The position numbers were made by a program, and so were the translations under genes. 64,000 bases of DNA, taken from assembly GCA_963682055.1 (NCBI GenBank), contig OY821751.1:10540001-10604000 (forward strand), in the 5' to 3' direction. Shown here one piece after another: positions 53,501-64,000 of this stretch. This DNA is from Primula veris (taxonomy: Eukaryota > Streptophyta > Magnoliopsida > Ericales > Primulaceae). The notes under the pieces are model-generated. The model saw nothing but the letters and a program-made list of their open reading frames with translations, was not told the origin of the DNA and did no database searches. The stretch's first letter is position 1. Each line of letters begins with the position of its first letter.

Positions 53501-56500
53501 GGTTTTACCCTTTATTCTTTTTTCTCCCTTGTCTTTATCAGCGAAATTTTTAAAATAAAATAAAATATATATATTATTGTTAAGAAATTAAGAAAACCTA
53601 CTCTTTATGAGGGGTGCAATTTGAATAAAAACTAATGTTGAGTGAAAATCTAAATGGGTTGCAAAATTATCATATTTAACAGTAGAAATACTAGATAAAA
53701 TTTGAAGAAAAAAATCATAAATTTGGAGTTATTGGGGTGACTTGCTTGCATGCATGATAATTTTATTGTAAGTTTTTAAACTGCTATTTTTCCATTTGAT
53801 ATCAGAAGGATTTTTAGATGCAAAATATGCTCAAATTTTATATAAATAAGACTCTAAAATCACAGTCAAACAGGCCAACCAAATGGCTGAATCCATGATT
53901 TAGATCATTAAATTCATTAATATAGGTTTTCAACCTAAAGTTAATTTAAAAGTGGTTGAAGCATAGATATTGGTTATGTTTGTAGTGAATTATCTACACT
54001 TGTTTCGGTTTCAATATAGTAATGAATTACGTACTCAGTTAGACGCGTATAAAGATTTTAAGATGAGATCCTATGAGTCATTAAAATCTGTTTCATTTTT
54101 AACATAGAATTCTTGCTTTGTGTGTTCAGACTTCCTATTAGTGGATTTCCCTATAACTTTAATGGAGGATTTATTTGACATTGTTTGTCGAACGGGGTTT
54201 ATGGTTCTAAGCGTTAACAAGCATGGAGAAAATTCATTTTTGTGAGATAGAATTGATTTTTGCCCTTCTAAGTTTACCCAGTTCTAGTTAAGTTGTTACA
54301 TCACATGATCTTTTAATGATTCTTTTCCTAGTCTAGATTTGCTAAACGATAAGTTTGAAAGGCTCGTCATAACTTGAATTCGAGTACGGACCGTACCGTT
54401 GTATATTTTTCATGCCATATCATTGTATAAATGTAGGTATCATTAGCAATGTTTTAAAACGTTAAATCATCATTGACGCATTTTCAGGAGAGCTTTACCG
54501 AAGTATAAGCGCCGACCCTAAAAGCGTAAGCTTTACTAGAAAAACATAAATACGTATATATTTTCAATGACAATGAAATATATGAAAATCATTTGTTCAA
54601 AACAATCTAAATAAATAATATTAGCATATTTTAATAATGGATATGTCTAATATAACAACGGTCTATCGAGTTGCTTTTACTTTTGTACCAATTTATGAGA
54701 CTATATATATTTTTGTAAGAATATATATATTTTTGCCCACTACTACGAAAGAAAATGTTTTGATAAACTGTACCTCTTGCTTAGAAGAGCATAGTTTTAT
54801 ACAGGAACATACCTATCTGCTTACCCCTCGATATATGAACACAATTGTTGGCTGTTTATATAGTCTCTCTGTATTGCATGTTTGAAAAGATGTTTGCATG
54901 TTTGTTTTGACAATAGTAACAGTTTCATTCATAAATATAATGGTTGTTGGCGTGGATGAGGGAGAAGATGAAGACGAAAAAGATGAATTCTATTATCACC
55001 GGGATGCACGTATTCCTCAAGCGAATAAGTGACTTACCAGATAAACGGTATTTCTCTTTCCCTCTCATGTTTTTATTAATGCTTACTTATAACAGATTAC
55101 AATAAAAGTTCCAAAGGAAATTATAGGACAAGTGTTAATCTTCTTATACTAACTGATAGAACTTTATCTCTTATTATTACATATATACCTCACTTTTGAA
55201 GGAGTCCATTCCATCTTTTTTCATTATCAGTTTTGTAAGCTTTTGTGTTTTTCTTTCAATTTTTTCCCCTTTAGCTTTCCAGCAGTGTGTGCATATGCTT
55301 GTCAAATTGCTCTTGTTATTTTTTTTCTAAACTTGCAGTTCAAGTCTTAGTTTCCTCGTTCGTTCATACATATATACTATTAATACTATTGCTATATGAT
55401 ATTCGTCATCCCTTTTTTGCTCTCTTTCTTATTTCTAACTTGTGCAGTTGTGCTTGTTGTTATTTGAAAGAGGATGCTTTACAATTTGATTTGATTTGAT
55501 CAGTTGGTCATTACTTTCTCTAGTTTCTTAAAGGGCAAGTCCGAACTCTCAGGTTTATGGATTGCATATGCTTCATATATAGAATTTTTTTTAGAAACAT
55601 GCTTATGTTTAAATGATCAAACAATCTAACAAACTGAAACTATTTACTTCTGAAATGTTTTCAAGATTCCCAAAATGAGTTCATGGTAGATAAATATGGT
55701 AAAAGGATGATGTTCTTATTTCAGATTTGATTTTCTAGTCGGTCATTGTTAAAATCCCTTATTTTTTTATATTGCTGTAACATTTAATCTATTCTGTTTG
55801 TGTTGCTGCTCTCTATGTAATTACTTTGAACAGAAGGGACCTATCAAATGGATGTGTTAAACATCGTAAAAAGTTAGTATGTCACTGTAACAAGCTAGTA
55901 AAATAGTCTCTGTCAAGCTTATGAGTCTATTAAAGTAAAGTCTGTTGTAGAATTCTATGGAATTGAATTTTTAGAATTGTATGGAATTGGAAAATAGAAC
56001 AACTAATATAGTCGTAGATTTTGTTATAAATGGGAGGCAATTCAGTCGATTTTTTCCTCATATCGATCAGCTCTTTTAGTGAATCCTCTAGTTGCAGTCA
56101 TAAGTTGTGTTTTGGTGGCAGTTTGCCAATAGGAGAGTACATTTTAGGAATTTAATGTTCTTATTTAGTTAAACACAGTAACATACCAATTTTCTTGTGT
56201 TTTCTTTTGTTTTATTAGGGACAATATAGTGGAATATGTGTTTTCTTTGAACAACGTGGTAGAGTAATGGTAATTACTTTGATAACTGGTAACTAGTGAG
56301 GATATTGCCATTGAATTTTAAGATAAGCTGATTTTGAGTGTATGGCATCCGAAATGATGTTTATTGCGGATTTATTTGGATCTGGTATTTCTACAACACA
56401 ATCAGAATCGACATTTTTATCAAAGAAGATAGGGGCAACATGGAACGCCGTTCTTCATGTCATTTTGCTTTTAAAGCAGCGAAATTGATTTCGCCATCGA

Positions 56501-56940
56501 CAACTATCATGGAGAGAAACACACTTATTTATGATTTTAGATTTTTTCCGGATTCTAGCAGATTCCTAGATTCCGCTTCCTGTTTGTTTTCATCCATTTG
56601 GACTGGAACTAGATTAGTTTTGAATAAGTGTTTATAGGGGTAAGCTTGTGCTTAGGTAGCGAAGCCAGAATTGAAGGATTTTCCTTTAGTTCCTATTGGC
56701 ACGTATTTTTCAAAGTTGAGTAAAAAAAAAGTATATATATCATGTTGCATTCAGGTGTTTAATTCGTTTAAAAATAGAAAGATTTTTCACCCGAATCCCT
56801 TGATTTTGCTTTTTGATTATAAGAACTAATACTCTAACTAGTATGACTTTGCCATCAGAAACATTCTAAGCGTTACAGACTAATATGAATCAAATGGCGA
56901 CTGGAATACAAATTAATGACCAAATGCCTTTTTTGGGAGC
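53501..56940. other. Intergenic region without a supported gene
   Basis: AT-rich sequence. A small frame at 54940-55032 (30 codons, MVVGVDEGEDEDEKDEF, then a TGA) is acidic and non-repetitive; it could be a leftover exon, but it has no partner that I can find. Nothing else is recognisable. Confidence 0.4.
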
Positions 56941-56962
56941 AACAAATGACAATTATAACGCA

Positions 56963-56986
56963 CACGTGGTTACTTGTCCACGTCAT
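56963..56986 (+). promoter_or_regulatory. G-box/ABRE-like pair
   Basis: CACGTGG at 56963-56969 and CCACGTCAT at 56978-56986 lie close together, upstream of a probable 5' untranslated region of the F-box-like gene. G-box pairs bind bZIP or bHLH factors in plants. The link to the gene 1.8 kb downstream is inference; no clear TATA box was seen. Confidence 0.35.
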
Positions 56987-57039
56987 ACATACACGAGCAC
57001 TACATAAGACTACTGAAATAACTTCTTTCTCTTCTCAAC

Positions 57040-57800
57040 TCCATTTATTATTTCGTTATTTCAGTCGCTGATGTTTGATAGTGTATTAGTAGCTGGCATG
57101 TGAATTATTTTTCAAATGAAAACTATTTCTGAACCGTTTTGTGATTCCACCGTCGATTTCGTTTTCTCTTACGTGTCAGGTAATTACTTAATTGCCGTTT
57201 ATTATTATTTCGTTATTTCATTTATTATTAATTCGTTATTTTCTGTCGCTGATGTTAGTTATATTAGTTGCTGAAATGTTAATCGTCTTTTAATTGAATG
57301 TTATTTCTGAACTGTATTCCGATTTCGATTTCGATTTCGATGTTTGATAGATTATTTGATGAAGTATCAAGGCATTTATTATTAATTACTTAATTCCCAT
57401 TTATTATTAATTCGTTATTTCAGTTGCCAGTGTTTGGTAGTGTATTAGTTGCTGGATTGTTAATCATTTTTTAATTGAAAATCATTTCTGAAGATATTAG
57501 TTTCAGTGATTCGTAATTTTAGATGCTGATGTTTGATAACTTAGTTTTTGAGGTATGAGACGTTCATTTAATTGAATTTTTTATAATCGAATTATTCGTG
57601 TTTATTATTTAGGGTAATTCGTAACTTTGTTTATTAATGTTTGATACATTAGTTGCTGAATGTCGAGGCGTTTATTTGTTGTATTAGTTGCTGGAATGTG
57701 AATCATTTTTTAATTGAATGTTATTTATGAACTATATTCCGATTTTCATCTCTCTCCCTCTTCTCTGTTGTTTGATAATTTAGTTGATGAAGCATTGAGA
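57040..57800 (+). repeat. Diverged tandem repeats in the 5' region of the F-box-like gene
   Basis: Phrases TTATTATTTCGTTATTTCAG, GCTGATGTTTGATA, GTATTAGTTGCTGGAATGTG and TTTTTAATTGAATGTTATTT recur four to six times in the same order with irregular spacing. No coding sequence is seen. They probably lie in a 5' intron. Confidence 0.75.
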
Positions 57801-58784
57801 CAGTTATTTGATTGAATTGCTGGTGTTTTTTATCCCCAGATCATTACTGTTTATTCACATTATCGGTGCCGGTCCTAGGTCTATTAGAGCCTCAGCAGTA
57901 AAAAAAAAAAAAATGGCCCCTTTTTTTTCTCCCTCTTGCAACCCAACCAACCCCAACCACCCCCCCACCACACACACCCCCCTCCCCCCCCCCCCTCCGT
58001 TTTTTTGATATTTATTAATATTTACTTTCCAATCTTTGAGAGAGAGATTACGGCCGCTGTTTCCTTCTCCTTGATTTGACTGCGCCGTAAGTGATTTCTT
58101 GGTTGATCTTTTGGCTAGGTTGTACATTAAATTGGTTGAATCATGTCAATTCAATATACTGGTAACATTGGTTGTCTGGATTTGAATTTTTTCTTTCTGT
58201 GACGCAGAAGTAAAATCTAGAGATAGGGAGAATTACAATGTTTTGTTGACAGAAATTCACTGTATAAGTACTTCAATCAAAACCATTTAGAATATACATA
58301 ACTGCTCATATCATTCGCTTAGAGATACAATTTACTTATATGTATGGTCTATCTGCATTTTTAACTCTGTTCTTTTATGATTATCTGCAAAGCTCTATTA
58401 GTTGTGTGTTTGTATGACAAAAACATGGGTGTCTTATTTCCGTTTAGCTCATTTTATTGGAATGTTTATTTGTCACAAGTACAAGAGATTCGTAATCATG
58501 CTCTTTTATACATAAGCTCCCTGCTATATCTTTTTAGATACACAAATAGTGATCCCGGAATACATAAGATTTACGGCACATTGAAGGTTACTCATCCATA
58601 AATTCAAATGTAACGCGTATGAGTGTTATCTTTATCACAAAAGTTACATCCTATATGTACTAATTAAATAACTTGCTTTTTCTTTCTGTCTGTAGATGTT
58701 TTACAAATGTAATGTGTAAGATTTAATATTTTTGTGACCTTTATGAATTTGTATGCAGATTACGCAACAACGAATTTCAGGACA

Positions 58785-61671
58785 ATGATATTGAATTTGA
58801 ACTACGACGTTCTGAAAACAATCATGCTCCTGGTTGTCGCGTCTGCTAGCGGGGTGACAGATCTAGCCAAGACTCTAGCTGTGTAAGACTAAATTTGTTT
58901 GCAAAATTATAAATTTTCTAGAGGAAACATGATTGATGGAATTAGTTTTTTTCTTCAAGGGTGAGCAAATTCGTACAGTTACTTTGCACAATATTGGATT
59001 TTGTATTGGACTATCGTTTTTAAAATTTAGTGTTTTAATTGCCCTGGTCCAATCTTTTGCACAATTGGTGGTACTCTTTAAGGTTTATGGTAGTTTGGTT
59101 TCTGTTAACATCCAAATTTAGGACAATTATTTAGTGAATTGGATCGTTCTATATGTTTATCAAATTTGTTTTCTGAAAACTAAGCTCTTTTGTTGATTGA
59201 AATTTTTATTACAGTTGCAAAACGTTTGCCATATTTGGTGATGATAAAGATCTACTGAAGATGGCAAATTTCAAGGATTTTGCTTTGCCGAATTCGATTG
59301 AAAATTGTGAGCACATCAGGGGCTTGCTAGTTCGATGTGCTGAAGCTGGAAATACTTACGCTCAGTATATGCTGGCACAGGTAATAATAATAAGTGATAT
59401 AATTGTTGGTTGAAAGCAGTACTTACACTACTAATGGGCCGAGTTTTCGATCCTAATGCATTTTCTATAAGGTTTCTACTTTCGAGTCTTTTGGACAATA
59501 TTGAACAAGTAAAAGCGCGTAAAGAAAGAACAATGATAGGCAAAGAATCAGAGAGGTAAAAGAGGCCAAAGTCTGTTCATGCAAAAGTGAAAACCTAACT
59601 CTAACATTAACATAAAAAGAAACCATATGGGTGAAAGCTTGGTTGAAGGAAAGAAATTCATTAAAGCTTGGATGATGCTGCTTTTCTTTTTATTATACAA
59701 AATGCATAGTTCCTTTTTACAGAAATCTTTATCAAGGGTTTGCTACCTTGGGTATGATATATACATATCTATGTATGATATATATATATATAAGATTGTG
59801 TTTGTGGGATTTGGGTAGCTAGGAATGGTCTTCATGGTGTTGGTGGTAAAAAAATGGTTTTTATATTTCTAATACAAGCACATGTAAGAAAAATACATAT
59901 AATGCATGTGTGTATTTATGTGTTTTGGTGTTTGAGGGTTTGAAGGTAGCCGGTAGGGGGATTTTCTTTTTCGGGACATAATCGCGGAGGGCCGGAGGGG
60001 ATGAAAAAGTTTATAGAGGAAGTGAGAAGATGATGGGTTTTGTTCATGTGTTCATGTGTTTGAACTTTGAAGATACTAATAAAGATACGAGGCTAATTAC
60101 ATTGATGATCCCCATTGATATGAAGAATTTAGTTAATAAAAGTTGGAATATAAAGAGAGTTTGCTAACCAACTAGGAATAGCCTTTTGGACTAGAACTCG
60201 CACTATCACTACGAGGTGAACATTCGAGACTTGTTAAGGGGGTGGTGTGAAATCCCTTGATCCTCCTGAATAAGATTTTAAAAGAAAAAAGAAAAGAAAA
60301 GAGTGATTGTTAATTGTGGTTTGATTGACTTGTTTGGTTGCAGCTTTTAACTTCAGCCCTTTTTTGCTTTTAATCTGGTGTGTTTTTGTTTGATCATCTT
60401 GGGAAACAGAGTTGTCTTCTGTTTTGGTTTTAATGGCTTGACGAATTGAGTTAAATTTGCTTGCTTCATTGCTCAATCTCAAAAATCTTACTTAATAGCT
60501 TAAAAGATGCAATCAAACATCTCATCTGTTCATACTTACATTTTTAGATCATGCCTACTAATCAAGACAACTAATTTACTAGAACATCACATGTTTATCT
60601 CAAGCAAAATAAATCGTGTGATCAATTCAAATTTCATCACAATAACTTAGGTAAGAGTGTATTGCATTCTTTTCCGTAATATAAGTTTGAAAAACACAAA
60701 GAAACAAGGTTGCTGTACTGCATCGTAAAAGATAAAACGTTGATGTACCAAATTGGGAAAAAAAATGAAAGGTTGATGTACTAAACTATAGTTACCCAAA
60801 CAATAAACATATATTTTACTATTCCAGTTAAAAAATCATTAATGGAATTAACAACATTGTTTGGCTAACCTTAAGTGATGACCATCTGCTTACACTCCTA
60901 TCTTACATGCTCATGATTTCCATCCTTGATCAGGTGATATTGTTGAGGTTTTCACAATTAGAGGACCGAAATATGCTACCTCCGTTTCTGTGTTACTTTA
61001 TTCCAGAGCAAACAATAAACAGCGACTCAGCTAAAGGTAAATTGATTCATGTTGAACTCGTTGGTTTGTTTCTGAGAGGTTGCAGTATTTTAGATCATGC
61101 ATCTATGGTTCCACACGTGCAAAATTATGTGGACCACTTTCGAAATCGGATCAAGGACTGTACAGAATTCTACCGATATTATAGCTGCATGACTAATATT
61201 CTCCAAATCATTGTAGATGTGGGTAAATATAGAAACATATTTTACTACCCTGTAGAGTATGTGTTGGATCGCCTTGCAAGGTATCATGAATGCTACGTAC
61301 CAATGGCCATACACTTATCTCAGTGGAAATGGGAGGAGTTGAAGAAAGAGTGTCGGTTTATGGACGAGGAATTATTATCCTATAACCATCATGTGGAACC
61401 TTTAGAAGAAAATGTTGAAATTCTTGATATGGGAAATAGGATTTTCTATTATCTTGCTTTAAATGGACCCAGAACCCGGGAGATAGATTTAGCTTTGGAC
61501 CGCTATGGCGATAAATTATGGGCAAAATGCATGAGATATGCCAAAACCTATAAGAATTGTCAGCAGAAGGCAGCTTTGTCCTTCAATGAGATGTTCGTTG
61601 CTGATATGGAAGACGAAGACGGCAAGCAATTCAGGAAAAGGAAGAGAGAAATGAAACCTTTAAGAATATAG
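58785..61671 (+). CDS. F-box/SEL1-like protein (At1g67623/At2g35280 type), three coding exons
   Basis: Exons 58785-58882, 59215-59380 and 60934-61671 join in frame with GT/AG borders to give 333 codons. The N-terminal 35-40 residues (LNLNYDVLKTIMLLVVASAS, DLAKTLAVCKTF) match the F-box-like start of this plant family, although the usual Leu-Pro opening is not present. Residues about 70-88 (LLVRCAEAGNTYAQYMLAQ) resemble the family's RC-x-GN-xAL-Y repeat start. Exon 3 (EDRNMLPPFLCYFIPEQTI) lacks a domain I recognise and ends in a basic FRKRKREMKPLR, a possible nuclear signal. Family members are presumed SCF ubiquitin ligase adaptors. A 5' untranslated exon may end at about 58089, where GCGCC meets GTAAGTG, with the acceptor at 58758. 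The last intron is 1.55 kb and holds nothing recognisable. Confidence 0.75.
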
Positions 61672-63117
61672 TGGGAAGATGAACGGGGAATTTCATAGAT
61701 TATCAAGTAAAAGAATAAGATTTTACCTTAGAAACATTAGGATGTGATGAAAATATGTAGTTACAAATATGAAAATGTTCGCCTTGCATTATTATTATTT
61801 TCTCGAGTTTTCAAGCGCGGTTTCCAATGCGAGATAGAGTATCCTGGTTACTACAATATTTCCTCTCATTGGTCAAATCTGATTCCATTTGTTTTGGATA
61901 TGTCATGCAACATCTTTTTATCATGTTATTCGTGGGAAAATATTAGTGGTTTATAGCTTTGTTTTTGTTGATCTTAGTATTAGCAAGTTGATGGATTTGT
62001 GTGGCTAAATCTATTTTCTGGAGCTGTTTTAGAGACATTTTCTTTTCAATTTTACAAGCAATTTATTTTTACAAACTTTTCATTTACAGTTCAACAATAT
62101 CTGAAAACAATTTATAAGTAGTGAGAAATGGTCTGGGAAAATATAAAGTTTAGTATAGGATTTTCAGGCTTTGCTATAGCATGTGTTACTATGCCCAAAT
62201 AATTAAGTGAAACTCTCAGAATCTTAATTCTAAAATGAATACCACAAACACACTCAAAAACGAACAAAATCAAATTGTTGTATATGAAATGCCATGTTAT
62301 ATATATGAGTAGAACTATTAGTTTAAAGTGAATTTAAGGTAATTGGAGGGATAATATCAAGAGGGTCGGTCTCGTTCTAAGTTAGGTCTCCATATGTAGT
62401 TCTTTTTTATTAACTAATCGGTAAATTGCAGTATGTTCCTAACTTGAATCTGGTTTCAAAAAAGTTGAAGTGAGATTATTGGATAGTACAAGTATATTAA
62501 ATAATTCATAAACCAAACCCAAATCTGTTAAATTTGAGATAACTTGAAGAATTTAGCTGGGACTCTGCTAGAAATATGGTGTCGTCCCCATTCATGCTAT
62601 TGTACATTTTAGCTGTCGAGGGCTGATGGTGACAGCCTGAAGAGAGGCACTCATGTTTCTGCAAAAACTTGTAGTTACATTTCAAGTCATTGTAAAAGTA
62701 ACTATTAGCGAATTAAAGAGTAATTCTGGTGTTGTCCAAGATTTTACCTGTAAGAAGTCGGAGGCAGATGGTGACACAACCGAAAGACAAGAGTCTTGAA
62801 TTTGTGCAAAAACTTTTCATGGTCTCGTTAGTCATTAATGCTGTTAGTTGTTGATAGCGCGTACTTGCTCAGTTGCTCTACTAATTGATTGAAAGTAACA
62901 TATATACTATGAAATCGAGCAGCGTTATCATCTTTGTCTTATTAGTTGAGATCAAATTTGTAACTTTAAAGTTGAAAACTGACGAGTGTTAAGTTTCAAC
63001 AGATATGATAAAGACCAAAACCGAATGCATAAACACTTACTAAATCAATTACATGATCAATTAATAGCTAGCTTTACAAACATAATTTCTCAAACTGTTT
63101 ACAATAAAAGAACAAAC
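61672..63117. other. Intergenic region, two diverged copies of a short block
   Basis: No gene is seen. A block with GATGGTGACA followed about 25 bp later by GTGCAAAAACTT or CTGCAAAAACTT occurs at about 62610-62680 and 62755-62825. Both copies may be leftovers of one duplicated exon or of a small element. Confidence 0.4.
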
Positions 63118-64000
63118 TCAATATACAGGAATATTTTTCGCACATGATTCTAAGAGAGCTGGCTTCCAACATGGAACCAATTCAAGTATCAAGCAGTCCA
63201 TCAAGTCCGCTACTAAAATAACATCCTTATTCGACAATCCATATGCTTCAATCATCTCTCTGGCCACTTCAAGTGTTGTGTCCTTCCAAGGATCAAATTC
63301 AAATTCAACATCCAGCCTTTTCCCCTTCAAGTTATCAACGCCTAACTTGAAAAAAAACGGATCCGTTTCTTGTTCTATCTCCTTTTTGTTTGAATTCACT
63401 ATTTCCTTATAAAAAAAATTAGTTCAGAAGTCCAAGCTAGAGGAACTTGAACCTTGCAAGTTGTGGGAATAGGCGTCTGCAGAAACAAGTCTTGCAAAAG
63501 CCCCTTTGCTGACAACTTTACGGATTGTGAATCAAGACACTTTTCAATAAATTTCTTGAATTGGGCGTCTTTGACCTTGGCTAAGGTAGCTTGCATAGTA
63601 CTGGTAATAGTCTTCTTCCGATAAATTTCTCTCAGAGATTTAGATTTCAAGATCGGATTCTCAGCTGTTGCTAATTCGAGCATACATATAGCGAGCGAGT
63701 AAACGTCAAAATCTTGGTTAAACTCCTCGAAAAGTTCCATAAGCGGATCCTGAACAATATTTCCCAACTATGAATCCCCGATCTTAACCTCTCCAATGTT
63801 ACCATTGATAAATATATTATCACAAGTTAAGCTTCCATGAACTATCAGAGGATCATGATTGTGGAGAAAAGACATCACTTCTAAAATCTGTCGCGCCCAC
63901 TTTTTGATCGCATGTGTCTCTACAGTCTACACACTTATGCTTTCTACGGTACCTTCTCAAACACCCTGATGTGAATGCCTCGGTGATGAGATTGATATGG
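63118..64000 (-). pseudogene. WNK-type protein kinase pseudogene (runs off the right edge)
   Basis: On the minus strand, pieces match a plant WNK kinase in order. Near 63990-63900 is the ITE-FTSG-LR-YR-KHK segment. Then [20 protein letters not shown] (63860-63800) stands where active kinases have HRDLKCDN. 63767-63399 holds the C-lobe (FDVYSLAICMLELATAENP, KFIEKCLDSQSVKLSAKGLL). 63399-63118 holds an OSR1-like C-terminal domain (FEFDPWKDTTLEVAREM, VADLMDCLILELVP). The catalytic Asp of HRD is lost, a TAG stop sits right after the DLG position (63770-63768), most of the activation loop is missing, and there are frameshifts, one in a T-run near 63405. It cannot encode an active kinase. The N-lobe lies outside the window. 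Confidence 0.8.

Overview
This is a plant nuclear window, almost certainly from a eudicot. It has TTTAGGG-type telomere-like repeats, introns with GT/AG borders, plant-only gene families, and several classes of plant transposon in AT-rich sequence. No bacterial, organellar or viral genome features were seen. I do not name a species.

Layout. 1-5.1 kb: a spliced plant-mobile-domain (PMD) gene on the minus strand (1397-3745), between arrays of short palindromes, next to about 500 bp of telomere-like repeat; it looks like cargo of a transposon that continues past the left edge. 5.1-5.8 kb: a small inverted-repeat element. 6.5-14.4 kb: an eight-exon minus-strand gene for a mitochondrial circularly permuted GTPase (SIN2/MTG1 type). 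It has tandem relics of exon 2 in intron 1, a MITE in an intron, and a second copy of exon 1 at 14.2-14.4 kb. 14.4-18.5 kb: a Mutator-like element with long inverted termini and a 9-bp target duplication, carrying one intact non-transposase ORF. 18.9-19.3 kb: a hAT MITE. 21.1-25.1 kb: a decayed Copia retrotransposon whose left LTR holds two nested DNA elements; the right LTR shows both empty sites.

27.3-53.5 kb: one 26.2-kb LTR retrotransposon of the Ty3/gypsy Tat group, with a GTTAG target duplication, 571-573 bp LTRs and a tRNA-Asp-like primer site. Its gag-pol runs on the minus strand and is broken. Downstream of integrase, on the opposite strand, lies a cluster of six cargo genes. Five are small coiled-coil genes, each with its own TATA box, and one is a six-exon gene of about 1,071 codons that begins with a Transposase_28-like domain. 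An 8.5-kb non-coding LTR element with near-identical LTRs (GGTTG target duplication) is nested in this cluster, just upstream of the third gene's TATA box. This cargo cluster is the most novel feature of the window.

53.5-64 kb: mainly ordinary sequence, with a three-coding-exon F-box/SEL1-like gene (58785-61671, plus strand) and, at the right edge, a WNK-kinase-like pseudogene (minus strand).

Only the GTPase and the F-box-like gene look like ordinary host genes. Most of the rest is mobile DNA, much of it carrying genes other than transposition genes. Exon borders were placed by eye from reading frame, splice dinucleotides and remembered family consensus; no alignment or search was run.
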